Positions 1 through 7,202 of a stretch of DNA of 26,211 nt are shown piece after piece. The notes under the pieces were generated by a model, which had not been told where the DNA came from, ran no database searches, and saw only the letters and a list, made by a program, of their open reading frames with translations. A program made the position numbers and the translations under genes. How positions within the stretch are numbered: the stretch's first letter is position 1; every line of letters begins with the position of its first letter. This DNA is from a virus, in the IMG/VR virus record IMGVR_UViG_3300007616_000009, positions 1 to 26,211 of that record. One strand, given 5' to 3'.

Positions 1-17
1 ACGATGTACTTCACCAT
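1..17 (-). CDS. 5' end of a further fibre-region gene (partial)
   Basis: Only the first five complete codons are present (Met-Val-Lys-Tyr-Ile). The ATG overlaps the TAA of the preceding gene as TAATG, the same kind of tight coupling seen at other junctions in the window. The position downstream of two fibre genes suggests another fibre, chaperone or late gene, but nothing can be said about its product. Confidence 0.4.
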
Positions 18-802
18 TAGTCAACCCTCCAGCTAAATCCGACAGCGTAAACTGAACGATCTCGAAACGTCGCGGTCCCGCCAGACACCTTTGCCTCCAA
101 ACTGTTTCCCGCGATAATTTCGTTATTCTCTGCGTCGATAGATGTGATTTCGGTCCATCCAGACAGAGCCGACCCTGCGGATTCTCCAGAGTCAAAGACA
201 ATCTCCAACTCATCTAACGTCGCGGTCGTGAAGCCACCTGACTGCTCGACCCGAGTGATTCTCGGTCTTATATGAACGGTCTCTCCAACGGATACCGTGT
301 CGGGGAACGCAAACATATTAGCGTACAGGCTCGCTCCATCGGGTTTTTCCGCTCCTAAGATAGCCCCCGATAGCTTCGCAACACCAGTATAAGTTGTTGA
401 GGAAGTATCACTTGGAGCAGTCAATGTCATAAAACCAGCCCCACTCCCAAGTGACGACCCCTGATCAATGAGTGGTTGGTCAGTCCGTCTGTTGATTACA
501 CTCCCTGTACTGACCGAATCCGCCACCACGTCCGTCGTACTAACCGAACTCGCATCTACCGAATTGGGTGACAAGTCATCGCCCTGATGCGTTCGATTAG
601 TCGTATTGTCGTGATCAACTGCATCAGCATTCAGTGATCCCCCAACTGTCGCATCGCCTTGGACAGTCGCATTCCCACTCACCTCTAGTGATTCGAACGG
701 AACCTCAAATGTCGAACCATCACTCGGGTCACGGGCAATAAACCGACCGCTTGTTGGATCTCGATACAACTCCAGCTTTTCAAGAGCACTTACGTCTACC
801 AT
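17..802 (-). CDS. putative tail fibre / receptor-binding structural protein
   Basis: I do not recognise a named family. The 261-residue acidic protein starts with a short conserved-looking head (residues 1-40), continues with a low-complexity Ser/Thr/Gly/Val/Asp region (about 40-115) whose short valine-rich steps resemble a fibre shaft, and ends in a beta-rich region (about 120-261). Such a shaft-plus-tip layout is usual for virion fibres. It is the third gene of the apparent fibre operon, begins two bases after the stop of the 276-residue fibre protein (context CTAATAATG, no Shine-Dalgarno), and its stop overlaps the next start. Its placement at the distal end of a baseplate cluster supports host recognition. 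Fibre identity is inferred from position and composition, not from a diagnostic motif. Confidence 0.55.
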   Translation of the reverse strand: MVDVSALEKLELYRDPTSGRFIARDPSDGSTFEVPFESLEVSGNATVQGDATVGGSLNADAVDHDNTTNRTHQGDDLSPNSVDASSVSTTDVVADSVSTGSVINRRTDQPLIDQGSSLGSGAGFMTLTAPSDTSSTTYTGVAKLSGAILGAEKPDGASLYANMFAFPDTVSVGETVHIRPRITRVEQSGGFTTATLDELEIVFDSGESAGSALSGWTEITSIDAENNEIIAGNSLEAKVSGGTATFRDRSVYAVGFSWRVD

Positions 803-804
803 TA

Positions 805-1635
805 TTAGTCAAGTGTTAGTTGTTCGTCTGCTTCGATTTCGATTGCTGCATTTCGTTCAAGTTGATACGCCTCGTATGAATCCGAATCGTTATCGGTTGT
901 CCATCCTGAAATAGCGATGAACGTGTTTGTGTCGATTGTCGCATCGATCGGTTCGAACCGATCGCCCGAATCGTTGAGCACTGACACGCTGCCAGATCCA
1001 GTAACCCCACCGTAGCCATAGATCGGGCCATTCGTGACCGTCGTATGCCCATCAGTGTAAAGCTGCCCATCAATCCGAACCGGGCCACTCAGATTCGTCC
1101 CATAACCGCTGTCAATTCGAACAGTCCGATCAGTGTCGATCGATTGGAGCACCGATAGCTCGCTAACCGACAGTGACTGTCCAATAGCACGATAGTCCGA
1201 TGTTGACACCACACCAGACCCATCCGTTTCGAACTCCCAAAGCGGAATCCGTTGGTCCGAATCTGACGCGGTCGATGCAAAGGCACTCGGCAGGCCAACG
1301 ATCACATCGTTACTGGTGCTCTTGTCCCACCCGACATACACGGTCTGTGTCGAGTTTGCATCCAGGCTCACGGTAGTCGTCGTATCGATGGCCAGCCATG
1401 ACCCAAAGACAAACGCCTCGCCCCCAGCAATATCGACTGACAACGACGTTTCACTTGTCGTTGCATCGAAGGCATCGAGTGCTGTGTCATCGATGTCTCC
1501 GTCCTGCTGGGCGATCTGAGAGGGGTTCGTTGCATCCGAGACCCAACCGTCGGAGCCACCAGCAAGTGCGATTGCACCGGCTGTCTCGAACGATCCAGCG
1601 ACACGGTTTTTACTCGGATTTGCTTTACTCGTCAT
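805..1635 (-). CDS. putative tail fibre protein
   Basis: A 276-residue, Thr/Ser/Asp/Gly-rich protein with almost no lysine after the N-terminus. Residues 60-150 have the pattern seen in N-terminal domains of viral fibres, including a segment 'GGEAFVFGSWLAID' followed by alternating beta strands and 'RIPLWEF'. Residues 160-220 contain short glycine-rich beta steps (GPVRIDG, GPIYGYGG) typical of fibre shafts. It lies five bases after the 173-residue fibre-associated gene and two bases before the next fibre gene, so the three are probably translated from one message starting at the promoter near 2206. Function as a fibre that contacts the host surface is inferred; no adhesin fold can be proven from sequence alone. 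Confidence 0.6.
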   Translation of the reverse strand: MTSKANPSKNRVAGSFETAGAIALAGGSDGWVSDATNPSQIAQQDGDIDDTALDAFDATTSETSLSVDIAGGEAFVFGSWLAIDTTTTVSLDANSTQTVYVGWDKSTSNDVIVGLPSAFASTASDSDQRIPLWEFETDGSGVVSTSDYRAIGQSLSVSELSVLQSIDTDRTVRIDSGYGTNLSGPVRIDGQLYTDGHTTVTNGPIYGYGGVTGSGSVSVLNDSGDRFEPIDATIDTNTFIAISGWTTDNDSDSYEAYQLERNAAIEIEADEQLTLD

Positions 1636-1640
1636 GAATA

Positions 1641-2162
1641 TCAGGCTGCGCTAAATGTCAGATCAACCTCGATCGTAATCGTCCGAGTATTGTCCTTTTC
1701 GATCGCAGCGATGGTCGAGTGGTTCCACATTCGATCCGTCTCGTTCGGGCCAGCAAAGAGACCGACCTCTCGGAACGTAAATCCGTTTGCTTCGTCGGAA
1801 TCGATGAACGTTGATGCCGTCAACGTCTCGTTGATCTGACTGTAGTCAGAGACTGATTTCCGAAACACCTCGTTCGTCAGTGTGCTATCATCGGTCGTCG
1901 GAGCCGTACTATCGTCACCAATGGCCAGATGCGTAACCGACTCATCCAGCACCTGCGTATCATCGAGATTAATCGCAAAGTACTCGTGCATCCCAAACAC
2001 GGTCGTGTTGTAGTCAACATGCTGTTCGTCAGGAGCAGCCGAATCGAGCCAGTCCATCTTCTCGGACTCGGACATCGAGTCCCAATCAGACGGAAGTCTC
2101 TCGTTATCAAAGACGTTCGTCTCGATACGGCCTTCAATCGTCGTATCTTGTGTAATTGTCAT
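1641..2162 (-). CDS. fibre-type protein with a phage tail-fibre-like domain
   Basis: A 173-residue protein. Residues about 75-170 follow the plan of the N-terminal domain of P2/Mu-type tail fibres: 'VTHLAIGDD' near residue 78, then 'LTNEVFRK', then 'FTFREVGLFAG', ending with a hydrophobic beta strand ('TITIEVDLTFSAA'). In the phage family this domain docks the fibre on the baseplate. Here the domain ends the protein, so it may act as an adaptor that joins the wedge to the separate fibre proteins encoded next. It is the first gene of the fibre operon; a promoter at about 2203-2229 predicts a leader of only about 18 bases. The start is preceded by a T-rich run and no Shine-Dalgarno. Confidence 0.6.
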   Translation of the reverse strand: MTITQDTTIEGRIETNVFDNERLPSDWDSMSESEKMDWLDSAAPDEQHVDYNTTVFGMHEYFAINLDDTQVLDESVTHLAIGDDSTAPTTDDSTLTNEVFRKSVSDYSQINETLTASTFIDSDEANGFTFREVGLFAGPNETDRMWNHSTIAAIEKDNTRTITIEVDLTFSAA

Positions 2163-2184
2163 GAAAAAGCAAATGCGGTTGTAT

Positions 2185-2229
2185 CAGTGTAGTCGCTCGG
2201 TGCACTTAAGTCTTTCGATTTCAGGAGGA
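2185..2229 (-). promoter_or_regulatory. archaeal promoter of the fibre operon
   Basis: On the minus strand, a TCCTCC block (2224-2229) is followed by ATCGAAAG (2212-2219, BRE-like), TTAAGT (2204-2209, TATA position) and CTACACTG (2185-2192). Start of transcription would fall near 2180, giving a leader of about 18 bases before the ATG at 2162. The same blocks at the same spacing recur at 6373-6418. It fills most of the 69-base gap after the gpI-like gene. Confidence 0.65.
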
Positions 2230-2231
2230 TC

Positions 2232-3890
2232 TCAGTCCCAATACATCGCCTCCCAGTCGGCCTGGTCCCATCGGACAACCGCAGCCGTAATTGTCACGGT
2301 ATCAGCACCAAGTCCGGTCCCACCGTCTACGGTTGCCGTCCCAGTTTGTCGAATCGCATCGGCCCCAAGACCAGTATCCGTTTCCCGATCAGTAAGCGCC
2401 GATTCAATTGCATCGAGACCGGCTGTCCCATCACTCGTTTCACCGATTGTAATGGCAACAATAATCTCTTCGACGGTGGCCTCTGTGTTCTCGTCAATCA
2501 CTTCCCCTTCGAGAACGATCGCCTCGTCGGCTGTCAGTGCATTGTCGGGCTCTCGGTACGCCGACAACTCGTGATCGATCCCGGACGGATCGGCAAGTTC
2601 AGCCACTGTTTCAACAGTTCGCCCACGATGCGACGGCCACGTATCAAAGACGACTTGATAGCTGTTGTCTGTAAAGTCCTCCCGGATTGAAATATCATCT
2701 GGCTCCATGCCAATCGAAGTGGCCACCGCTTGTTTGATACCAGGCACGGTACCACGGCCACTGAACGAGCCAACGATCGATTTCAAGTAGTCGGCGTATT
2801 CGTCATCAGCCCGATTCCGTCGTCGGCCCAATTCACCGAACAACGATCCGATCCGATCGAGATCCCCGGTAATACGATCAATAACGCGGGCCGTGTCAAC
2901 GTACACCTCGCTCTGACAGGTCGGATTGGACGCTGCCCATCTGATGCCACCGGAGGTATACTGGGTGTCGGAAATGGACACTGATCCAACTGAATCTCCG
3001 GTTTCGGTATCTATCACAGTCACGTTGATCGGGCCTGAGTCAGAGACTGTCACATCCACACGATACCAGGTATCCGTCACATCGCCACCAGCAATACTGT
3101 CTGTATCGGACGGCCCGCTCTGGTGTGTTTCGAGCGACAGTTCCTGTGTTCCTGCATCAAGTTCGATCCGATAGAACTGAGACACATCGTTCCCGTTCTG
3201 GTACAGAAAGTCGAATTGCGCAATGTCATCGGGCTTCCCGAGTCGCGTGTGGTACACGAAGTAGTCGCCCCGTTGCGGATAGACAGTAAGCCCGTTCTGT
3301 GAGACCAGCCGAACAAATGCGTCTTCACAGGCGCTGTTCAGTTCGAGCGCCCAATCACCGTTGAAGACCACATCCGACTGGACGGTTGCATTCGGAGCCC
3401 CACCCGAGTCAAAGGTATACTCGACTAACTGTTGGTCTTCGAACGTATCGATCGGGCGACACTGGGTCGCTGCATCGACATAGTGCGAGTCAATGACCCG
3501 ATCAATGTCGCTCTCGATCGTATGCAACTCGGTCCCGTATGACCCAATATACCGCGACAGTACTGATTCACACCGATAATCGATCGTGAATCGGGTCCCA
3601 GCATCGGGCCGTTGGCCCCCAACAGCGAAGTCGATCGTATCGGATCGACCGTCGTTGTCTGTGTCAAGAATTTGATAGTCCTCATCCGGTTTGAACGTGT
3701 AGTCCTGTCCGTTGACAACGCCCTCTATCGATCGAATTGTATTGAACGGTGCTTTGTTCGGGACGTACTCCGTGCGCTCGGTTGTTGTCCCATCATCGTA
3801 GGTAACGGACTCATAGACGTGCTGCTCGTCCTCTACGATGATCTCTTCGGTTGGGAGTACATCGGGCAGTGACTGAATGATATCACTCAT
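2232..3890 (-). CDS. gpI-like baseplate wedge protein with calcium-loop module and inserted lectin-like domain
   Basis: A 552-residue protein at the place of P2 gpI, directly after gpJ (start and stop overlap by eight bases). Four regions can be seen. Residues 22-106 are a module with the loop DTDNDGRSD (76-84), also present three times in the preceding protein. Residues 107-150 and 339-445 look like the two halves of a gpI-type tail protein, including 'ADDEYADYLKSIVGSF' and 'GIKQAVATSIGMEPDDI'. Residues about 153-338 form a beta-rich insert resembling concanavalin-like/LamG domains, with a repeated 'YxF', 'FYRIELD' and 'WYRVDVTV' pattern. Residues 450-552 are Ile/Val/Thr/Gly-rich. Typical gpI proteins are about 180-250 residues, so this one is enlarged by added domains. 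The gpI call rests on order and partial motifs; the insert is inferred from pattern. Confidence 0.65.
   Translation of the reverse strand: MSDIIQSLPDVLPTEEIIVEDEQHVYESVTYDDGTTTERTEYVPNKAPFNTIRSIEGVVNGQDYTFKPDEDYQILDTDNDGRSDTIDFAVGGQRPDAGTRFTIDYRCESVLSRYIGSYGTELHTIESDIDRVIDSHYVDAATQCRPIDTFEDQQLVEYTFDSGGAPNATVQSDVVFNGDWALELNSACEDAFVRLVSQNGLTVYPQRGDYFVYHTRLGKPDDIAQFDFLYQNGNDVSQFYRIELDAGTQELSLETHQSGPSDTDSIAGGDVTDTWYRVDVTVSDSGPINVTVIDTETGDSVGSVSISDTQYTSGGIRWAASNPTCQSEVYVDTARVIDRITGDLDRIGSLFGELGRRRNRADDEYADYLKSIVGSFSGRGTVPGIKQAVATSIGMEPDDISIREDFTDNSYQVVFDTWPSHRGRTVETVAELADPSGIDHELSAYREPDNALTADEAIVLEGEVIDENTEATVEEIIVAITIGETSDGTAGLDAIESALTDRETDTGLGADAIRQTGTATVDGGTGLGADTVTITAAVVRWDQADWEAMYWD
3573..3827 (-). 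repeat. calcium-loop module, fourth copy (in the gpI-like protein)
   Basis: Encodes residues about 22-106 of the gpI-like protein: a beta-rich segment, then a 'DYQILD' step, the loop DTDNDGRSD, an acidic-aromatic strand, 'RPDAGTRFTIDY'. It matches the three C-terminal modules of the neighbouring gpJ-like protein in order of elements. Confidence 0.7.
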
Positions 3891-5790
3891 ACTGTGTTAC
3901 CGTAATTTCATCGACAACTGGGGAAATCTTCTTTCGGGGATCGACATCGAAGTCCTCGATTACATCCGTTTGGACCGACATATCCACGGTGAATACAGTA
4001 TCATCGTCCGGCGTCGTTCCGGACAACCACTCGATACTATCCGTGTAGCCATCACCGTCAGCGTCTTGTTCATCGTAATCAGTGCCTTCAGTAAAGTTGT
4101 AGGACGAACCGGAGACGGTGCCCGACACAAAGTTAATCGATCCAACATCAATCTCATAGGACACGGTGAAATCCTCACTCGAATCCGGTGTTGTGCCACC
4201 ATCGAGCCATTCGAGTGTGTCAGCAGCCCCATCACCGTTCGTGTCAACGATATCGTAGTCGGTTCCAAGCGTATAGCTGTCGCCTGATGTATCACTGACA
4301 CTCGATCCCCCAGCAAGCGCCGGGACGTATGTCAGTTCGAACTGCTCGCTCCCATCGTATGTGAATGTTTCGTCGGCACTCGTTTTCGTGTCATACGACA
4401 CGGTAAATGTCGTCCCTGAATCGGGCGTCACCGTTCCAACAGACCAGTCAATAGAATCAAGCATTCCATCGCCATTATCGTCTACGATATCATACTCGGT
4501 ATCTGCAACGGACTGTTGCTCGTCGTTTACGGTTGCCGTGACGCTTGTCGATCCGGCAGCAATCGGGGCCACATTCAGCTCGTACACCGATGTATCGCCA
4601 GTATAGTAGTGCGTTTCGTTGTCGATTGATCCGAGCGGTATCTCAGGCAACTCGTAGCTCGACGTACCACTTTGATAGTCTTGGCGATAGTTAACAATGC
4701 TCACGACTCGAATATTGAGTGCCAACACGTTCTCGACGTTCGGTTCAATATTGAGCACTCGTTGCACGATCTTATCCGTAATCAACGGGTCACCCAGATC
4801 AAGCTCGAACAAATACGACTCGATCTCGTCTTTGATCTGTAGCGTATCGATGTCCGTCCCTTCGACCTCGATATCGACTGCCAGTTGATTCGTGACCGGT
4901 CGAACAAGGTTGTGTTGGACACCAGCCGGGCGTGCAATGTCAATCCCGTCCCGAACTGCACTATCAGTCCCACCATCAACAATTACGTCGACAAAGATTG
5001 GCTGTTGCTCCTTGAATTCATCAATGAATACGTCCGTCACGTTGGCCACGTTATTCAACAGATAGCCACGAATTCCGTCTGTCGTCCCACCACCGGACGT
5101 TTCGAAGACAGCATTCTTGATTCGTTGTCGAAACTCATCGTTGGTCTCGGGGTCTTGTCCCCCATCAATAGACGCCGGGTTCGTGACAGACTCGACGCCA
5201 GGCGGTGGGGACCGGAACCGGGTAACGGTATTACTACCAACGTTGTACTCGGTCCCTGAGCCAGTCGCTACCACGCTCACTTCGACAAAGTCCGCATTAT
5301 TTTGATCAGCCGGGGTAACAAACGGATCGTCGCCCAGATCGACCTCGAACGTGTACTGTTCACCATCGAACTGCTCCGGTGTTGCGACAGCCATGCCATC
5401 GGGGACCCTGGTATTCGAGTCAAACGTTTCGACCCGAACCTGCCCGGTTGCCGTGGACCCAGTGTCCCGAGTTGTCCCGACCAAGATCCCGATATTGTCG
5501 AGATGGGAGTCGAGCATGTACTCGTTGAGTAGTTCGAGATCATCGAACTCGTCCAGTCCGAGCCGATCGAGGTCTTCCTGGGTGATCGGCCCCCCTGCAT
5601 AGTCAACCCAGCCCGACAGTTGGGCTGCCAACAGACGCACCTCGTACTCGTACAACTGCTCGGCAAAGGCTCCGAGAAGCAACTTATTAAAGCTGCCATC
5701 TATGAAATTGGTCAGCTTAAATATTTGCCCTCGCAACCGCGACTCGATTGATGCTTCAATATCGTCTTCCGATGTTGGTTCAAGTACCAT
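3883..5790 (-). CDS. baseplate J-like wedge protein (gpJ/T4 gp6 type) with C-terminal calcium-loop repeats
   Basis: A 635-residue protein. Residues 1-365 match the baseplate J-like family: an alpha-helical N-terminus ('FKLTNFIDGSFNKLLLGAFA'), a beta region containing 'TGQVRVE' and 'VPDGMAVAT', the characteristic 'GGQDPETNDEFRQRIKNAV' near 210-228, 'GTTDGIRGYLLNNVANVTDV' and a C-terminal lobe. In phages this protein forms the ring of wedges around the hub. Residues about 393-606 add three tandem modules of roughly 60-75 residues, each with DxNGDGxxD or DxDGDGxxD (437-445, 516-524, 576-584), the spacing of a calcium-binding loop of EF-hand or thrombospondin type-3 kind. It follows the gp25-like gene by three bases and overlaps the gpI-like gene. 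The modules lie beyond the usual J domain and may reach outward to the fibres. Confidence 0.85.
   Translation of the reverse strand: MVLEPTSEDDIEASIESRLRGQIFKLTNFIDGSFNKLLLGAFAEQLYEYEVRLLAAQLSGWVDYAGGPITQEDLDRLGLDEFDDLELLNEYMLDSHLDNIGILVGTTRDTGSTATGQVRVETFDSNTRVPDGMAVATPEQFDGEQYTFEVDLGDDPFVTPADQNNADFVEVSVVATGSGTEYNVGSNTVTRFRSPPPGVESVTNPASIDGGQDPETNDEFRQRIKNAVFETSGGGTTDGIRGYLLNNVANVTDVFIDEFKEQQPIFVDVIVDGGTDSAVRDGIDIARPAGVQHNLVRPVTNQLAVDIEVEGTDIDTLQIKDEIESYLFELDLGDPLITDKIVQRVLNIEPNVENVLALNIRVVSIVNYRQDYQSGTSSYELPEIPLGSIDNETHYYTGDTSVYELNVAPIAAGSTSVTATVNDEQQSVADTEYDIVDDNGDGMLDSIDWSVGTVTPDSGTTFTVSYDTKTSADETFTYDGSEQFELTYVPALAGGSSVSDTSGDSYTLGTDYDIVDTNGDGAADTLEWLDGGTTPDSSEDFTVSYEIDVGSINFVSGTVSGSSYNFTEGTDYDEQDADGDGYTDSIEWLSGTTPDDDTVFTVDMSVQTDVIEDFDVDPRKKISPVVDEITVTQYE
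3973..4614 (-). repeat. three tandem calcium-loop modules in the J-like protein
   Basis: The three copies are at about 4390-4614, 4150-4383 and 3973-4149. Each carries (in order) a beta region, 'T(E/D)YDIVD' or 'TDYDEQD', NGDG/DGDG followed by xxD, then 'xIxW' and a 'PDxxxxFTVxY' strand. They differ enough in sequence to be old duplications rather than a recent expansion. Confidence 0.8.
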
Positions 5791-5793
5791 AAG

Positions 5794-6132
5794 TTATACC
5801 AAAAACACGCGCTCGATTGTCCTCGCAGCCGTCTCGATTGTAATAGCAAGTTCCAACTCACCAGTATCGTTCTGGAATGTGGCCTCGGTCTCAGCCGATG
5901 CAACGCCCGGATGTGACTCTACAACCCGATTGGCGACCTGTTCAACATCAGCTTGCTGCCCGTCTGTCATTGGAGCCCCGACGGCCCCAGCAAGCGCCAG
6001 CGCCAGGTTGAGGGCCAGATCCTTTTCCAGTTCTGCCTCACCCTCGCTGTATGCGATATCACCAGAGGCCCGATCTACCTGGAGATCGAACTGGCCATCC
6101 AGGCTCCACCCAGATCCGAACTCCTCACTCAT
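5794..6132 (-). CDS. gpW/gp25-like baseplate wedge protein
   Basis: A 112-residue protein at the normal length of the gpW/gp25 family (T4 gp25, P2 gpW), which forms part of the core of the baseplate wedge and contacts the sheath. Visible family features are 'GWSLDGQFDLQVDRASGDI' near the N-terminus, a helix 'ELEKDLALNLALALAGAVGA', and a C-terminal beta strand 'LELAITIETAARTIERVFLV' expected to join the sheath handshake. It is the first gene of the wedge operon, three bases before the J-like gene, and is preceded by a long repeat-filled leader and a promoter near 6395. Order gp25-J-I matches contractile phage baseplates. Confidence 0.85.
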   Translation of the reverse strand: MSEEFGSGWSLDGQFDLQVDRASGDIAYSEGEAELEKDLALNLALALAGAVGAPMTDGQQADVEQVANRVVESHPGVASAETEATFQNDTGELELAITIETAARTIERVFLV

Positions 6133-6165
6133 GTGTCCACCTCATGCGACTGTGTTGTTGCAGTA

Positions 6166-6327
6166 AGGCCCTGTTCATGTACGATTGGTGGCCCGCTTCG
6201 TCTAAGATTACCGCAGGCCTTGTTCGGGTAGGATTGAAGGACTTGTTCGTGTAGCAATTGATGGCCTCTTTCGTCTTGGACCACCGCAGGCCCTGTTCGT
6301 GTAGGAAACAAGGCCCTATTGGTAGAG
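6166..6327. repeat. alternating 23/50-base direct repeats in the wedge-operon leader
   Basis: A 17-base core, best form AGGCCCTGTTCGTGTAG on the plus strand, occurs five times, at 6166-6182, 6215-6231, 6238-6254, 6288-6304 and 6311-6327. The starts are separated by 49, 23, 50 and 23 bases, so two copies of a 73-base unit plus one end core are present. The spacers between copies also match (for example ACCGC immediately before the core in the second and fourth copies, and TTCGTCT within both long spacers). The 73-base period is not a multiple of three, which argues against a repeated peptide. Function is unknown: operator, iteron or structured RNA leader. Confidence 0.75.
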
Positions 6328-6372
6328 GACAAACAGCAAAGATCCCATCGGGAAGGACACCGCCACCCACAG

Positions 6373-6418
6373 CAGAGTAGGGCCTCCGTCTACTTAAACC
6401 TTTCGATCCGTGGGAGGA
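6373..6418 (-). promoter_or_regulatory. archaeal promoter of the baseplate wedge operon
   Basis: Minus-strand blocks are TCCTCC (6413-6418), ATCGAAAG (6400-6407), TTAAGT (6392-6397) and CTACTCTG (6373-6380). The last three have the same spacing as in the fibre-operon promoter, and 26 of 34 bases are the same from the BRE-like block to the downstream block. Start of transcription would lie near 6368, leaving a leader of about 235 bases before the gp25-like gene. The stretch 6133-6513 holds this promoter, the repeat array and a hairpin, and no credible gene. Confidence 0.65.
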
Positions 6419-6441
6419 CATACCAAGCCCTCTATCGTCAA

Positions 6442-6472
6442 GGACCGCCCCAAATTCGGGCCGGATCGGTCC
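6442..6472 (-). terminator. hairpin after the spike gene
   Basis: GGACC (6442-6446) pairs with GGTCC (6468-6472), and an inner GCCC (6447-6450) with GGGC (6458-6461), with a one-sided bulge. It lies between the spike stop and the wedge promoter, where a transcript end is expected. No strong T-run follows, so termination is inferred. Confidence 0.4.
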
Positions 6473-6513
6473 CGCCTTCCCCATATTTTTGTATGACTCG
6501 GGCATCGTATCAG

Positions 6514-7197
6514 TTACCAGTTTATCGTTGATCCGTCACTAACCATATTTATATCGTTGTTGTACCAGGTAAAGTTCCCGTTGCCATCTGACTCGATCCC
6601 ATATCCGGACCCATCGCCGAGCGTGAAGGCCCCTGTATCGAAGTTTAGTTCCAGGCCCATGTCTGTGCCATCCGTCTCGTCTGGACCGCGTGTGAGCCGA
6701 ATCTGGGCCGATTCGCCACTGTTATCGAGTTCGATGCGTGCGACTGGATTGGAGAGACCATCTTCCTTTACTGCAAACCGAAGGACATCCGGTTCGCCCG
6801 CACTGTGGTCTTGGGGCTCGGCTTCCAAATACATGTTGGGGCCACTGTCCGACTGATACTCCGTTCTCCGGTGTCCGGCCCGACCGAGTGGCGCTCGCTT
6901 CGTATCCGTATAGACAACGTTAGCCACGAACGGGCGCTGGGTATCGCTCTTCAAGAAGCCGAGTTCGACTACATCGTCTTCCTGTGGAATGTAGACCGAT
7001 CCGTTGTACGTCGTATGGATCGGAACGTTTTTGAACGATTCGTCACGACTTCGTAGCTGCACGTTGACCTCGTGATTTGAGAGTCTTTCTTCGGTCCCAT
7101 CGTGTTCGTGTACTTTTGACACGATACCGAGCATGCTATCCCACCGATTCTGTTGCTGATCACGTCGTTGCTTTTCGATGAGTGTTTTTCGTGGCAT
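6514..7197 (-). CDS. baseplate spike protein (gpV/gp45-like)
   Basis: A 227-residue protein following the hub gene by five bases. Residues about 20-105 fit the OB-fold of P2 gpV/Mu gp45 spike proteins: 'GIVSKVHEHD', a 'VNVQLRSRD' strand, 'YIPQEDDVVELGFL' and 'RPFVANVVY'. The remainder is a beta-rich, Gly/Asp/Asn-rich region ending 'NWYNND'-like repeats around 'GDGSGYGIESDGNGNFTWYN', compatible with a trimeric beta-helix tip. In contractile tails the spike caps the tube and is pushed through the cell surface. The usual HxH iron-binding tip motif is not evident at the end. The start lies after AACTAATAGAT, with no Shine-Dalgarno. Confidence 0.8.
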   Translation of the reverse strand: MPRKTLIEKQRRDQQQNRWDSMLGIVSKVHEHDGTEERLSNHEVNVQLRSRDESFKNVPIHTTYNGSVYIPQEDDVVELGFLKSDTQRPFVANVVYTDTKRAPLGRAGHRRTEYQSDSGPNMYLEAEPQDHSAGEPDVLRFAVKEDGLSNPVARIELDNSGESAQIRLTRGPDETDGTDMGLELNFDTGAFTLGDGSGYGIESDGNGNFTWYNNDINMVSDGSTINW

Positions 7198-7202
7198 ATC
7201 TA

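Noticed and set aside
5705-5725. AAATATTTAAG as a promoter inside the J-like gene
   Set aside because: It lies within the N-terminal coding region of the J-like protein, lacks the CGAAAG block, and no gene start follows at a suitable distance.
6166-6327. CRISPR array
   Set aside because: The cores are imperfect and spacers alternate 6 and about 33 bases and resemble each other, unlike CRISPR spacers; no cas genes are nearby.
6125-6505. 126-codon minus-strand reading frame covering the repeat array
   Set aside because: Its protein is not acidic, is rich in Arg/Ser/Pro, and the 73-base repeat runs through it in different frames. It lacks the codon character of the neighbours, and it contains the promoter and hairpin signals.
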